From Chlorobiaceae bacterium (GTDB lineage Bacteria; Bacteroidota; Chlorobiia; Chlorobiales; Chlorobiaceae), in NCBI GenBank assembly GCA_013334965.1, contig JAAXWO010000002.1:148037-212036 (forward strand): a stretch of DNA of 64,000 bases, read 5' to 3'. Each line of letters starts with the position of its first letter. The first letter of the stretch is position 1. The notes beneath the pieces were generated by a model, which ran no database searches, was not told the origin of the DNA, and saw only the letters and a program-made list of their open reading frames with translations. The position numbers were made by a program, and so were the translations under genes. Below are positions 9,885 to 19,049 of this stretch, piece by piece.

Positions 9885-11597
9885 TCAGGATACCGGCGCA
9901 GCTGAAGGCTTTACGGCGGCAGCCTTCAGGCTGGCAATGACATCGTCCCTGTGACCGCACTGCACGATACGTCCGTTCTGCATGATCGCGACCAGGTCGG
10001 CAACAGCAAGTATATTTGAGCGATGCGTGACAAGAATCACCGTTTTTCCGGCTGCTTTCAGCTCAGCGACTGCCTGAAGCAACGAACGCTCACCGGCGTC
10101 ATCGAGGTTCGCGTTGGGTTCGTCAAGCACAAGGATCTCAGGGTTGCCATAGAGTGCCCGGGCAAGCCCGAGCCGCTGACGCTGCCCACCGGAGAGCATC
10201 CCGCCGGCTTCACCGATCTGGGTGTCATAACCCTTCGGGAAACGAAGGATCATCTCATGAATACCGGTACGCCTCGCTGCATCGATGACTTTAGGAGAAT
10301 CAATCTCGCCGAAACGCGCGATGTTTTCGGCAATCGTTCCGTCAAACAGTTCAATATCCTGCGGCAGATAGCCGATATGCGGACCAAGTTCAAGCCTGTC
10401 CCAACTTTCGACCGGTTCGCCGTCGAGGAGTACGTGTCCCTTGAAATCTGGCCAGACCCCGACAATGCATCGGGCAAGCGTCGATTTTCCCGAACCTGAC
10501 GGCCCGAGGACGACGACTGTTTTACCTGCCGGAAACATGACATTAAGATCATTGAGGATCGGCGCTTCACGTCCGGGAGCAGTTGCCGTGAACCCCTCAA
10601 GCCGGATCTCACCCAAAGGATCCTGGTGCCGGGCACCGGGCGCTTTTTCGGGATACTCATCAAGGAGCTTCTCAAGACGAAGGAATGCGGACTTGGCCTG
10701 GATAAACGGCTTCCATGTTGCGACGACGAGGTCGAGGGGAGCAAGCGCTTTGGACATCAGCACATTGGCGGCGATCATGGACCCGGCAGTCATTTTACCC
10801 TCGATGACCATCAGGGCGCCGGCTCCAAGCGTCAATGACTGCATGCAGTAACGTACAAACTTGGCGAATGCCTGCTGACGATGCTGACGCTCAAGGGATG
10901 ACTCGGATTTAGTCAATGAAAGCTCATGTCGCTCGGCCCAATGCTTCCTCAGGTTTCCAGTCATTCCCATCGCATGCAAAGGCTCGATATTACGCAACTT
11001 GCTCTGTACATACCGGTAACTGTCGTTGCTCGCGTCGTTTGCGGTTTCAATTTCTTTGGAGCTCATCACGTGGGTCTGCCAGGTAATGGCAAGCTGGAGG
11101 ATGGCGAAGAAAATGGAAAGACATCCGAGAAACGGGTTGAGCAGAAAAATCACAGCGATATAGACCGGCGTCCACGGAGTGTCGAAAAAGGCGATCAATC
11201 CGTTGGAGGTCAGGAACTGGCGAATGTTGGTAAGGTCCATAAAGGCCTCGGTCACATTGCTCCGCGCCTGCTTCAGATAGGCCTCGAAACTCGCCGTGAA
11301 AACCAGTGAATTGAGCGCTTCGTCAAGCCTTACGCCTGCACGGACGAGAATACGCGAGCGAAGCCATTCGGCAAACGCCATGACCCCGAAAAACAACAGC
11401 ATGAACATCGTAACCATCAGGAGCGTCAGTTCACTGCCGCTTTTCATTACACGACCGTAAAGCTGAAGCATGTAAATAGTCGGCGTCAACATCAGCACAT
11501 TTGCAATCATGCTGAAAATGCCTACCCAGAAGAACTCCCTGCGAAATGCCCAGAGTTGACGGGAAAGTATGCTGCGTTTAAAAAAATCTGATTTCAT
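9885..11597 (-). CDS. Type I secretion ABC transporter, PrtD/AprD family (second of two)
   Basis: A fused membrane domain and ATPase: six transmembrane helices (about 20-300) are followed by an ATPase domain with Walker A G-P-S-G-S-G-K-S-T, signature L-S-G-G-Q-R-Q-R-L-G and Walker B I-L-V-L-D-E-P-N-A-N-L-D. There is no peptidase domain. I take MKSDFFKRS at 11597 as the start, giving 570 residues; the frame extends upstream into the preceding gene but without family sequence. A clear ribosome binding site is lacking. It probably forms a heterodimer with the product of the gene immediately upstream. Confidence 0.93.
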   Translation of the reverse strand: MKSDFFKRSILSRQLWAFRREFFWVGIFSMIANVLMLTPTIYMLQLYGRVMKSGSELTLLMVTMFMLLFFGVMAFAEWLRSRILVRAGVRLDEALNSLVFTASFEAYLKQARSNVTEAFMDLTNIRQFLTSNGLIAFFDTPWTPVYIAVIFLLNPFLGCLSIFFAILQLAITWQTHVMSSKEIETANDASNDSYRYVQSKLRNIEPLHAMGMTGNLRKHWAERHELSLTKSESSLERQHRQQAFAKFVRYCMQSLTLGAGALMVIEGKMTAGSMIAANVLMSKALAPLDLVVATWKPFIQAKSAFLRLEKLLDEYPEKAPGARHQDPLGEIRLEGFTATAPGREAPILNDLNVMFPAGKTVVVLGPSGSGKSTLARCIVGVWPDFKGHVLLDGEPVESWDRLELGPHIGYLPQDIELFDGTIAENIARFGEIDSPKVIDAARRTGIHEMILRFPKGYDTQIGEAGGMLSGGQRQRLGLARALYGNPEILVLDEPNANLDDAGERSLLQAVAELKAAGKTVILVTHRSNILAVADLVAIMQNGRIVQCGHRDDVIASLKAAAVKPSAAPVS

Positions 11598-11622
11598 AAG
11601 GGGGTCGGCATACGACTTGTAG

Positions 11623-13341
11623 TTAGATCTGAGACTTCGGCTGTTGTGGTTGCGGAGAGGCGGATGACGCCTGCAGGGCCGCGAGGACCTCTTCGCAAGT
11701 GCCGAAACGCTGGATCTGGCCATCCACAAGTACCATCATATGTTCCATCGCAGCAAGAATATTCAAACGGTGCGTTATGACGATCACCGTCGTTCCCTTC
11801 GCCCGTAAGGACTTTACCGCATTGAGCAGCGCGATATCACCTGCATCGTCAAGGCTTGCGTTCGGCTCATCGAGCACCACAAATTTCGGCATGCCATAAA
11901 CTGCACGGGCAAGTGCGACCCGCTGTCTTTCGCCGCCTGAAAGAAAAGAACCATCGTCGCCGATCTGGGTGTCAAACCCTTTCGGAAGCTGTTCAATGAA
12001 TCGCTCGAGCCCGACAAGCCGGCACGCATCGCGCACCTTCGCTTCATCGGGCGTTCCGAAACGGGCGATATTCTCTGCTATGGTGCCTTCGAAAAGTTCG
12101 ACGTTCTGGGGAAGGTAGCCGACGTACTGACCCAGCTCATCCTTGTCCCACTGATAGATATCGTTGCCGTCGAGACGAACTTTCCCCTGCATTGCGGGCC
12201 AGATACCCACCATAAGTCTTGCGAGAGTAGTCTTGCCGGATGCCGATGGACCGACGATGGCCACCGCCCCCCCTGGCGCAATCCTGAAGCTCAAACCTTT
12301 GAGTATCTGTATGGGACTTCTGGGAGGACCGGCATAAACGCCCTCCACCGTAAGCGCACCGGTGGGTGCGGGCAAAGGCATTTTCTGCTCTGGAAGCGGG
12401 AACTCTTTCAGAAGAAGTTCAAGACGACCATATGATTCGATCGCCCCTTCCACCACACGCCAGTTACCGATAATCTGCACAAGAGGGGCAAGGACTTTGC
12501 CGCCCAGAATGGAACCGACGATCATCCCCGAACCATGAAGCTCCCCTTTCAGGGTCAACCAGCATCCGACACCAAGAAGCAGTGAACTGAGCAGGCTCTG
12601 CACCAGCTTCGACAAAGCCGAATTTGTGCCGGCATGGTCCGATGCGACCGCCTGTGAGAACAGAAATTCCTGCTGTCGGCCCATCCACCTCTTCTGTATG
12701 GAACCGAGCATCCCCATCGATTCAATCACCTGCGCGTTGCGGATCACACCCTCCGCATAGCCCTGAGCACTGATCGAACTACGGTTGGCGGCGAGCAACG
12801 GCTCACGTATGCGACGTTCATTGATAAAACCGATACCGAACTGAATAAGCGCTCCAGCTACCGAAAACCATCCCAGAAGCGGATCCATTATAAAAAGAAG
12901 CACAAGGACAAGTAGCGCCAAAGGGGTATCAAGTATGGCAAGAAAAGCCTGTGAGGGAAGAAATTCGCGAAGGACCTTGAGATCTCGGAGCGATTGCGCC
13001 CCTGCCCCCGGGATGTTCAGAAGTCGGGCAGCGAACACCGCACTGAAGACTCGATCGCGTACCTGGCGGTCAAGCTCAATACCGGCATCATTCATGACCT
13101 GCCGGCGGATCCACTCGAGAGCCTCCAGCAGCATATAGGCGCCGATCACGAGGATTGTCAGCATCAGGAGGGTCTTGTGGCTCTGGCTGTTGACCACCCG
13201 GTCGTAAACCTCCATCATGTATGCACTGGGAGTAAGCACCAGCACATTGACAAACACACTGAACACCAATGTCTGATTTATGGAAGGAATCAATGATAAA
13301 AAAGATTCGCGCAGAGGGGATGTCTCTTTGGTTCGCTTCAT
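11623..13341 (-). CDS. Type I secretion ABC transporter, PrtD/AprD family (first of two)
   Basis: It has the same architecture as its neighbour: membrane domain about 20-300, then ATPase with Walker [10 protein letters not shown], signature [10 protein letters not shown] and Walker [13 protein letters not shown]. There are 572 residues with a Q/P-rich tail. PrtD-type exporters are usually encoded by one gene; two complete tandem copies suggest a heterodimeric exporter or a recent duplication with divergence. It is the first gene of the operon. No RTX-type substrate gene is adjacent. Confidence 0.93.
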   Translation of the reverse strand: MKRTKETSPLRESFLSLIPSINQTLVFSVFVNVLVLTPSAYMMEVYDRVVNSQSHKTLLMLTILVIGAYMLLEALEWIRRQVMNDAGIELDRQVRDRVFSAVFAARLLNIPGAGAQSLRDLKVLREFLPSQAFLAILDTPLALLVLVLLFIMDPLLGWFSVAGALIQFGIGFINERRIREPLLAANRSSISAQGYAEGVIRNAQVIESMGMLGSIQKRWMGRQQEFLFSQAVASDHAGTNSALSKLVQSLLSSLLLGVGCWLTLKGELHGSGMIVGSILGGKVLAPLVQIIGNWRVVEGAIESYGRLELLLKEFPLPEQKMPLPAPTGALTVEGVYAGPPRSPIQILKGLSFRIAPGGAVAIVGPSASGKTTLARLMVGIWPAMQGKVRLDGNDIYQWDKDELGQYVGYLPQNVELFEGTIAENIARFGTPDEAKVRDACRLVGLERFIEQLPKGFDTQIGDDGSFLSGGERQRVALARAVYGMPKFVVLDEPNASLDDAGDIALLNAVKSLRAKGTTVIVITHRLNILAAMEHMMVLVDGQIQRFGTCEEVLAALQASSASPQPQQPKSQI

Positions 13342-13869
13342 GAGCTATGACACATATAGACTGACTCAGAAAATAGGGCTCGTTACAAAAAACTCAACAC
13401 AATATAATTATTGGCCTTATACATGCCATAATTATTAACGGCAACGAAAGCTCGAAACCAATATCCAGGCCTATGTCAGGACAACTGATCCGCCCTGTTC
13501 GAAGCGACATGATTCGAAAGGAATGCGCCTTGCATACATTTCCTGTCGGTCAGGACAACTCTCATGGCGCGTGTCTCGAACCACACCGTTTTACGTGCAA
13601 TACCACCTGGCTGACAACCCTTGATGGTTGATGGATCCCGTAGATTTCCGGCAAAATAAGCTCCCCGCAAACACTCCCCGATAACGACAACAAAGCTGTT
13701 GACAAAAGCGAATGATATGAAATACAAGACTCTTCCGGCCAGGATCAATAATTCTGTACCCAACAGCTTTTCGCTGCATTATATTTAAAACGAGGGTTTT
13801 TTGTCGATCGATTATCGGCTAACTGCATCACTTTATCAGCAGATCTTTACAAAAGGAGGAAAGATTGCC
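13342..13869. other. Divergent intergenic region upstream of secretion operon 1
   Basis: I see no gene with family features. The first 100 bp upstream of the ABC gene is AT-rich and holds an inverted repeat (13404-13435). The right end carries the ribosome binding site of the next gene. Confidence 0.5.
13404..13435. promoter_or_regulatory. AT-rich inverted repeat, possible operator of secretion operon 1
   Basis: ATAATTATTGGC and GCCATAATTAT face each other across 9 bases, about 65 bp upstream of the first ABC gene. The lack of a T-run in either direction makes an operator more likely than a terminator. Confidence 0.4.
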
Positions 13870-14274
13870 ATGAAAAAAAGTACAGGCTTATGGATTGACC
13901 ACAATGAGGCAATTCTGGTCATGATCGTAGACGATCAGACATCTGTTCAACATGTCGAGTCTGGTGCTGATGGGCATTTCAAATCAACTGGCGGCTGGAA
14001 ATCCCAGGGCTCTTCAGTAGCCCAGGCCGTATCGTCTGAAGGCAAAGCCGAAGAGATCCGGAAGCATCAGCTGCATGCTTTTTATACGGATGTCATCAAT
14101 CGACTTGAAGATTCAAGTGAAATTGCCATTCTCGGCCCGGGAGAAGCCAAAACTGAACTGGGCAACGAAATCAAGAAACATGGCCGCCTTCAGGAAAAAG
14201 TGGCTACAGTCGAAGCATGCGACCGCCTTACTGAAAATCAGCTCGTCGCCAAGGTTAAGACGCTGTTTTTGTAA
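13870..14274 (+). CDS. Small eRF1 domain-3-like protein
   Basis: A conserved hypothetical type that begins K-K-S-T-G-L-W-I-D-H-N-E-A and carries I-L-G-P-G-E-A-K-T-E-L followed by V-E-A-C-D-R-L-T-E-N-Q-L-V-A, a pattern I know from bacterial proteins annotated as release-factor-like or translational machinery proteins. The 134 residues are soluble with no signal peptide. The start at 13870 is fixed by a strong AAAGGAGGA ribosome binding site. It stands alone between divergent and convergent neighbours. The biochemical role is unknown; the eRF1-like label is from family resemblance only. Confidence 0.8.
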   Translation: MKKSTGLWIDHNEAILVMIVDDQTSVQHVESGADGHFKSTGGWKSQGSSVAQAVSSEGKAEEIRKHQLHAFYTDVINRLEDSSEIAILGPGEAKTELGNEIKKHGRLQEKVATVEACDRLTENQLVAKVKTLFL

Positions 14275-14326
14275 TTAACATGCGCATCGAACTCCATTTA
14301 TCTTATAACGACAGCAAGTCGCCTCA

Positions 14327-14357
14327 AAAAAAACCCTCCGTTAGACGAAGGGTTTTT
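14327..14357. terminator. Bidirectional terminator between convergent genes
   Basis: AAACCCTCCGT / ACGAAGGGTTT with one mismatch and a three-base loop, preceded by an A-run and followed by a T-run. Confidence 0.85.
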
Positions 14358-14384
14358 CTTTTTATGGGAAGCGGACTCTCCGAG

Positions 14385-16250
14385 TCACTTCGCAATCGTT
14401 AACAGATCCGCCTTGACACGTTCAAAAACACTGGCCCAATCACCGATTGATTTCTGCCGGTAAAGTTTAACGCTCGGATACCAGGGACTATCCGTCCTGT
14501 CAAGCAACCAGCGCCAGTCCGGAGAGAACGGCAACATCACCCATGTCGGCTTGCCCAGGGCGGCGCTTGCGTGAACGATGCTCGTATCGACACTGATCAC
14601 GAGGTCCATCAACTCACACAAGGCGGCAATATCAGTAAAATCCTTGACCTCATCCCCGAAATACCTGATCTCCTTATGTGTCATAAGCGTTGCCCGGTCT
14701 GTATCCCTGACATCTTTCTGCAGGCTCACATATTCAAATCCATTGGGAAGCATGGCGGCGAACGAAGAAAGCCTTACACTTCGATGAAGGTCATTATGAT
14801 GTGTTGGCCGCCCACTCCATACGAGGCCGACTCTCGGCTTTGTCTTCGGACCCAGCTTCTCAGACCATACCGCCACCTTTTCTGAGTCAGCCGACAGATA
14901 TTCGGGAAAAGATGGAACGGTATCAAGGGTTGTGTTGAAGGCAAAGGCAAGGCTTGTAATCGGGCAATGGCAATCAAAGGCAGGCAGAGTCGCACCTTTC
15001 ACCACAAACTCAGCAACTCCCTCAAGCTGCCGTAACAAACCGATCAGAGGCTGCTCGATTTCCAGTATAACCCTCGCGCCAAGTTCAGCCACGAATTGCA
15101 CGTAACGGCAGAACTGGATCGTATCGCCAAAGCTTTGCTCACTGTGCAACAGGATGGTTTTGCCATTAATGTAAAAGTTGCCGAGCCATAACTGCTGAAT
15201 AAAGCTGCGTTTCGAAAACTGGTTTTCTTCTGTCTTGCAACGCCACTCATACAACTCCCAGCCTTTCTCATAGTCGCCGCCCAAAAGCAATGCAATCGAT
15301 TTATTCACATAGGCAGGTACGTAATTGGGTTTAAGCGCTATGGCGTGGTCGTAACTGGCCACAGCCGCTTCCAGCTTATTGAGTCCCTGAAGCGCAACCC
15401 CCTTGTTGGACCAGGCTTCGGCATAATCAGGCCTGATCCCTATTGCCTTGTCATAACTGTTTATCGCCGCCTCCAGCCGTTTAAGCTCCTCCTGCGAGTT
15501 GCCCCGGTGGTACCATGCTTCCGCATAATCGGGTTTGAGCGCTATCGCCTGGTCATAGCTGGCAATCGCTGAATCGTAGAGCTTGAGATCGCTCAACGCA
15601 AGCCCCCGATTGTTATACGCTTCTGCAAAACCGGATTTCAGCACTATCGCTTTTTCAAAACTGGCTACAGCCGCATCCAACTGTTCCAGCCGATGCAGCG
15701 CGACGCCCCGGTTTGACCACGCTTCGGCGTAATTAGGATTGATCACGATGGCCCTGTCATAACTGGCCACAGCCTCATCCAGCTGGTTCAGCGCCTGCAG
15801 TGCGGCACCCCTGTTCGACCACGCTTCGGCAAATTCAGGAACGATCGCTATCACCTTGTCATAACTGGCTATCGCCGCCTCCATCCTGTTGCAGCCCTGA
15901 AGCGCAAGCCCCCGATTATACCATGCATCCGCAAAATCGGGTATGAGCGTTATTGCCTGGTCGTAACTGGCTATGGCCGCATCCAACTGCTTGAGTTCCT
16001 GCAACGCCGCTCCCCGGCTGGAATAATAGGCTGCATTGTGCGGATAGAGTTCGATGGCTTGATTGATCAGTTCAATCGCACGTTGGTATTTTTGCGTCTG
16101 TAACGCTATAACACCCATAAGATGAAGTGCGTCGAAATGTTTCGGCTGAAGGACAAGTATCTCCGCATAGAGTTGCCCTGCCTGCTCAAGTTGTCCCCTG
16201 CGATGGAGCGCAAGTGCCTGCTCTAATATTTCCTGGGTTCTTTCTGTCAA
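14385..16250 (-). CDS. TPR protein with a C-terminal glycosyltransferase-like (GT9-related) domain, copy 1
   Basis: The 621-residue protein has about nine tetratricopeptide repeats (residues 1-330), very regular 34-residue units with the Y-A-E-A-W-S-N-R-G-V-A-L pattern. A domain resembling heptosyltransferase-type GT-B enzymes follows (about 340-615). It contains S-F-G-D-T-I-Q-F-C-R-Y, an R-V-G-L-V-W-S-G strand, and D-L-V-I-S-V-D-T-S-I-V-H-A-S-A-A-L-G-K-P, the usual nucleotide-sugar binding end. No signal peptide is seen. A paralogue with the same layout lies at 55597-57597 beside the second secretion locus. A role in glycosylating an exported or surface product is an inference. Confidence 0.85.
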   Translation of the reverse strand: MTERTQEILEQALALHRRGQLEQAGQLYAEILVLQPKHFDALHLMGVIALQTQKYQRAIELINQAIELYPHNAAYYSSRGAALQELKQLDAAIASYDQAITLIPDFADAWYNRGLALQGCNRMEAAIASYDKVIAIVPEFAEAWSNRGAALQALNQLDEAVASYDRAIVINPNYAEAWSNRGVALHRLEQLDAAVASFEKAIVLKSGFAEAYNNRGLALSDLKLYDSAIASYDQAIALKPDYAEAWYHRGNSQEELKRLEAAINSYDKAIGIRPDYAEAWSNKGVALQGLNKLEAAVASYDHAIALKPNYVPAYVNKSIALLLGGDYEKGWELYEWRCKTEENQFSKRSFIQQLWLGNFYINGKTILLHSEQSFGDTIQFCRYVQFVAELGARVILEIEQPLIGLLRQLEGVAEFVVKGATLPAFDCHCPITSLAFAFNTTLDTVPSFPEYLSADSEKVAVWSEKLGPKTKPRVGLVWSGRPTHHNDLHRSVRLSSFAAMLPNGFEYVSLQKDVRDTDRATLMTHKEIRYFGDEVKDFTDIAALCELMDLVISVDTSIVHASAALGKPTWVMLPFSPDWRWLLDRTDSPWYPSVKLYRQKSIGDWASVFERVKADLLTIAK

Positions 16251-16788
16251 GGGAATGGTGATGAAATTTGATATGGGTAGGCCAACTCTCCTGGCAATCG
16301 GACATCACGACTGATCCTGAATCGCAACAATGCACAACTCCATGCATCAATAACCCTGAGCATACGACCTGCGATTTGACATACGACATCAAAGCCAGCA
16401 AAATCATACATGCCTGCAAATATAAACGTAACACTCTTTCACGTTAAAAGGAAGTAAAGCATTGTCTGAATCATGCAGAATTACGCGTCCTGAGCGTTTG
16501 ATGCATGATATCCGGGCATCTGTCCCCCAGTTGCTGCACCTGTCAGGCATTGGATCCGGAATTCAATCACATCATGAGTGCAGAAAAGCACTGAACGGAG
16601 AGGCTTCGCCCATACGAACCGACCTTCGCTTCGGAAAGAAGTAAAAAAAGAGGCGCATCTTATCCGGCTGATCAATAAAATCATAATATTACAAAGAGCA
16701 ACATGCGTCGCCCCCGTCTGAAGTGACAGAAGAATTCAATGGTGATTGTCCAACATCGTCGCTGATTGAATCAAACCGATTATCCGCA
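16251..16788. other. Divergent intergenic region
   Basis: About 540 bp between the TPR-glycosyltransferase gene and the cupredoxin gene. No reading frame has family features, and I see no RNA gene or obvious repeat. Confidence 0.45.
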
Positions 16789-17457
16789 ATGCAAAACCGG
16801 TCAATACGTGTAAACGCATCACTGATACTGGCAGGCCTCTGCTGCGTATCGCCCGACGCCCTATCCGGAGAGGTGGAGAACGGGGTGGCCGTAACGACGA
16901 CCTCGCCAGTTGCCTCGTTGGGCAAAACACTTCAGCCCGGAATCGTGAGCGGGACTGTCGAAACATCCATCGGACGTTACAGGAAAAATGCTGTGGTTTA
17001 CCTGAAAGGGATGAAGGAGAAGGTTTTCCCAAAACAGGCTAAAATGGACCAGAAAAACCTGGCGTTCGTCCCTCATGTCATTGTCGTACCGACAGGATCG
17101 AGCGTTTCGTTCTCAAACAGCGACAAGGTAAATCACGACATAACCTCTGCCGACGCCTGCAAGAAACTGGATATCGACGATTTTCATCCAAGTATGACCA
17201 GGGTGGTGACTTTCGAAAAAGCCTGTGAAGTGAACCTGTTGTGCGACCTGCACCCTGAGATGTCTGCCTATGTCGTCGTCGTGGAGAGCAACTATTTCGC
17301 CGTCACGGGAGCAGACGGAAAATTCACGATCGACTCCGTCCCGCCAGGTACCTATGATGTCTCAGTCTGGAGTGAAAAGCTGAAGCAGGCAAAAGCAGTT
17401 TCCGTCACGGTGAAAAGCGGGCAGACGTCAAGAATCGAAATCGGGATGACGAAATAA
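16789..17457 (+). CDS. Exported cupredoxin-like protein with a carboxypeptidase-regulatory-like domain
   Basis: It begins with a probable signal peptide (SIRVNASLILAGLCCVSPDALS). A plastocyanin-like fold follows with N-H-D as the first histidine ligand and C-D-L-H-P-E-M as the C-x2-H-x2-M copper end. The last 60 residues (A-D-G-K-F-T-I-D-S-V-P-P-G-T-Y-D-V) form a small beta-sandwich typical of regulatory-like domains. With the ATG at 16789 it has 222 residues; a GTG at 16723 is in frame but would bury the signal peptide. Electron transfer or copper handling in the periplasm is likely, but the partner is unknown. Confidence 0.8.
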   Translation: MQNRSIRVNASLILAGLCCVSPDALSGEVENGVAVTTTSPVASLGKTLQPGIVSGTVETSIGRYRKNAVVYLKGMKEKVFPKQAKMDQKNLAFVPHVIVVPTGSSVSFSNSDKVNHDITSADACKKLDIDDFHPSMTRVVTFEKACEVNLLCDLHPEMSAYVVVVESNYFAVTGADGKFTIDSVPPGTYDVSVWSEKLKQAKAVSVTVKSGQTSRIEIGMTK

Positions 17458-17627
17458 CCCGACGCCTGACGATTCCGGAATCTTCACCATCGAGAGGAGA
17501 ATCCGTTTCCCCCCGCATGAGCAGCAGTGCTTATGACGTCCAATCATCAGTGCCCCTATGGTACAGGGGCGCCTGCACAGGTTACTGTTCCCTGAACGTT
17601 GCAACTACATTCACAATGGAGACCATC

Positions 17628-17834
17628 ATGAAAAAATCACTGCTTCTTGCACTGCTTTTGTCTATCAGCGGTTGTGCGCCATATCTGCACAACGGAGACA
17701 GGCAAAGGGACAGGAATGAATCGTACCGTCGTGATGGACGTGGCGATCGGGATCAAAGAAGGGATTACGATGACCGGCGCGATGATGACCGGCGCGACCA
17801 TGACAACAGGGACCGCAGGCTGAACGGTTACTGA
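17628..17834 (+). CDS. Small lipoprotein with an Arg/Asp-rich tail
   Basis: The 68-residue product has a lipoprotein signal peptide (MKKSLLLALLLSISGC, lipobox I-S-G-C). The mature part is almost entirely D, R and N (repeated R-D-D-D-R-R-D-H-D). The start at 17628 has GGAGA six bases upstream; the frame is open from 17517 but the extension has no support. It could lie in the same transcript as the cupredoxin gene, 170 bp upstream. The function is unknown; the charged tail suggests ion or surface binding. Confidence 0.75.
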   Translation: MKKSLLLALLLSISGCAPYLHNGDRQRDRNESYRRDGRGDRDQRRDYDDRRDDDRRDHDNRDRRLNGY

Positions 17835-17850
17835 TCGGCCAATGCAGGCC

Positions 17851-17877
17851 GGGCCTCAATCGAATCGATTGAGGCCC
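17851..17877. repeat. 27-bp near-perfect palindrome
   Basis: GGGCCTCAATCGA and its reverse complement flank a single central base. It lies 17 bp after the lipoprotein stop. There is no T-run, so it could be a weak terminator, an mRNA-stabilising hairpin or a protein-binding site. Confidence 0.6.
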
Positions 17878-18090
17878 GCAGGCATCAGAGGTGTCGAAAA
17901 AGTTCACTCCGAGATCGATGGCCCGATGAATTTCCGCAATAGATTACGCATCATCCCTGGAGCCATGGAAATCGCTCATTCCCATGCAACCAAGACCTTG
18001 AGCCGATACCGTCAAACCCCGGGGACCAAGCGTCCTCTGTTCCATACAAGCCGTCATCCTTCGGGTATCATTACGTGATAAGGGCGAATA

Positions 18091-19026
18091 TCAGGACTTT
18101 ATGACCCAATACAGCTCCCCGCCCTGGCATACCTTTTCAAACCTTCCTGTCGAAAACATCGACGCCATCTCTTCCTGAACCCTCGGCTGCCCGCCAGGAA
18201 AAAGCTTGCCGAGGGCGGCTTCGAGCTCCCTCTCCTGAAGCGGATGGCGCACGGCGATACGAGTGACGGTTTCAAGGAGGTTTTCAGTCGATCCGAGTTC
18301 CATTTCTCCCTTTGCAGGATGGACCACCGGGGCGGCTTTAGAGAGGATAAAGACAGCCCTGCGAATGCGATCCCCGTCAGGCATGCTGACCGAGCCTTCC
18401 GCGGCGGGCCTCGTCGGGAGTACCAGATGGACCGTGTCGGGTCGAATGTCGGCGAGCACGTCAGCCAGATCGGCAAGCGCCTCATCAGTATCGTTCAAAC
18501 CGGCGATAAGCATCACCTCGACCCATAGTTTACCGGAATACTCCTGCCTGAAACGTCGAAGCCCCTCGATATGCTGCTGGAAAGTGAACCCGGGCGCAGG
18601 CCTGTCGATACGATCGAACAGCGCTTCCGAGCCGGCATTGAGCGACGGCAGAACCGCATCGGTTTCAAGCAGCTCTTCACGCACTTCCGGCAAATGCAGC
18701 AGGGAACCGTTGGTAATGACGGCGACAGGAATCGCGGTCGACCTCTTCAGCTCACGTACAATCCATCCGATTCCCTTGTAGAGCGTCGTTTCACCCGAAC
18801 CGACGAAGGTTATCCAGTCAATGCCTTTTTGCGCCTCTACAGCCTGGAGAATCTCTTCAACTATCTCCTCCTTCGGGTAAAACTCGGATCGTTCCGAAAC
18901 GAACTGTTTCGTCCTGCCAAGCTGGCAGTAGATACAGTTCCAGGTACAGCTCTTGGATGGAAGCAGATCGACCCCCAGAGACTGACCAAGCCTTTTCGAA
19001 GATATCGGACCGAAAACATGTTTCAT
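18091..19026 (-). CDS. Radical SAM protein of the COG0731 type
   Basis: The 311-residue protein has the radical SAM cluster motif C-x3-C-x2-C in S-C-T-W-N-C-I-Y-C, a G-S-G-E-T-T SAM-binding stretch and an I-T-N-G-S strand. The start M-K-H-V-F-G-P-I-S-S-K-R-L-G-Q-S-L-G-V-D and the D-P-like loop fit the COG0731 family, related to wybutosine-type enzymes in other lineages. The substrate in bacteria is unknown. It lies 23 bp downstream of the PucC-like gene on the same strand, so the two are probably cotranscribed. Confidence 0.85.
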   Translation of the reverse strand: MKHVFGPISSKRLGQSLGVDLLPSKSCTWNCIYCQLGRTKQFVSERSEFYPKEEIVEEILQAVEAQKGIDWITFVGSGETTLYKGIGWIVRELKRSTAIPVAVITNGSLLHLPEVREELLETDAVLPSLNAGSEALFDRIDRPAPGFTFQQHIEGLRRFRQEYSGKLWVEVMLIAGLNDTDEALADLADVLADIRPDTVHLVLPTRPAAEGSVSMPDGDRIRRAVFILSKAAPVVHPAKGEMELGSTENLLETVTRIAVRHPLQERELEAALGKLFPGGQPRVQEEMASMFSTGRFEKVCQGGELYWVIKS

Positions 19027-19049
19027 GGAACTGATCCTTGTTGTTGTTT

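Noticed and set aside
13476..13763. 95-codon frame upstream of secretion operon 1
   Set aside because: No recognisable domain or start signal; probably chance in an intergenic region.
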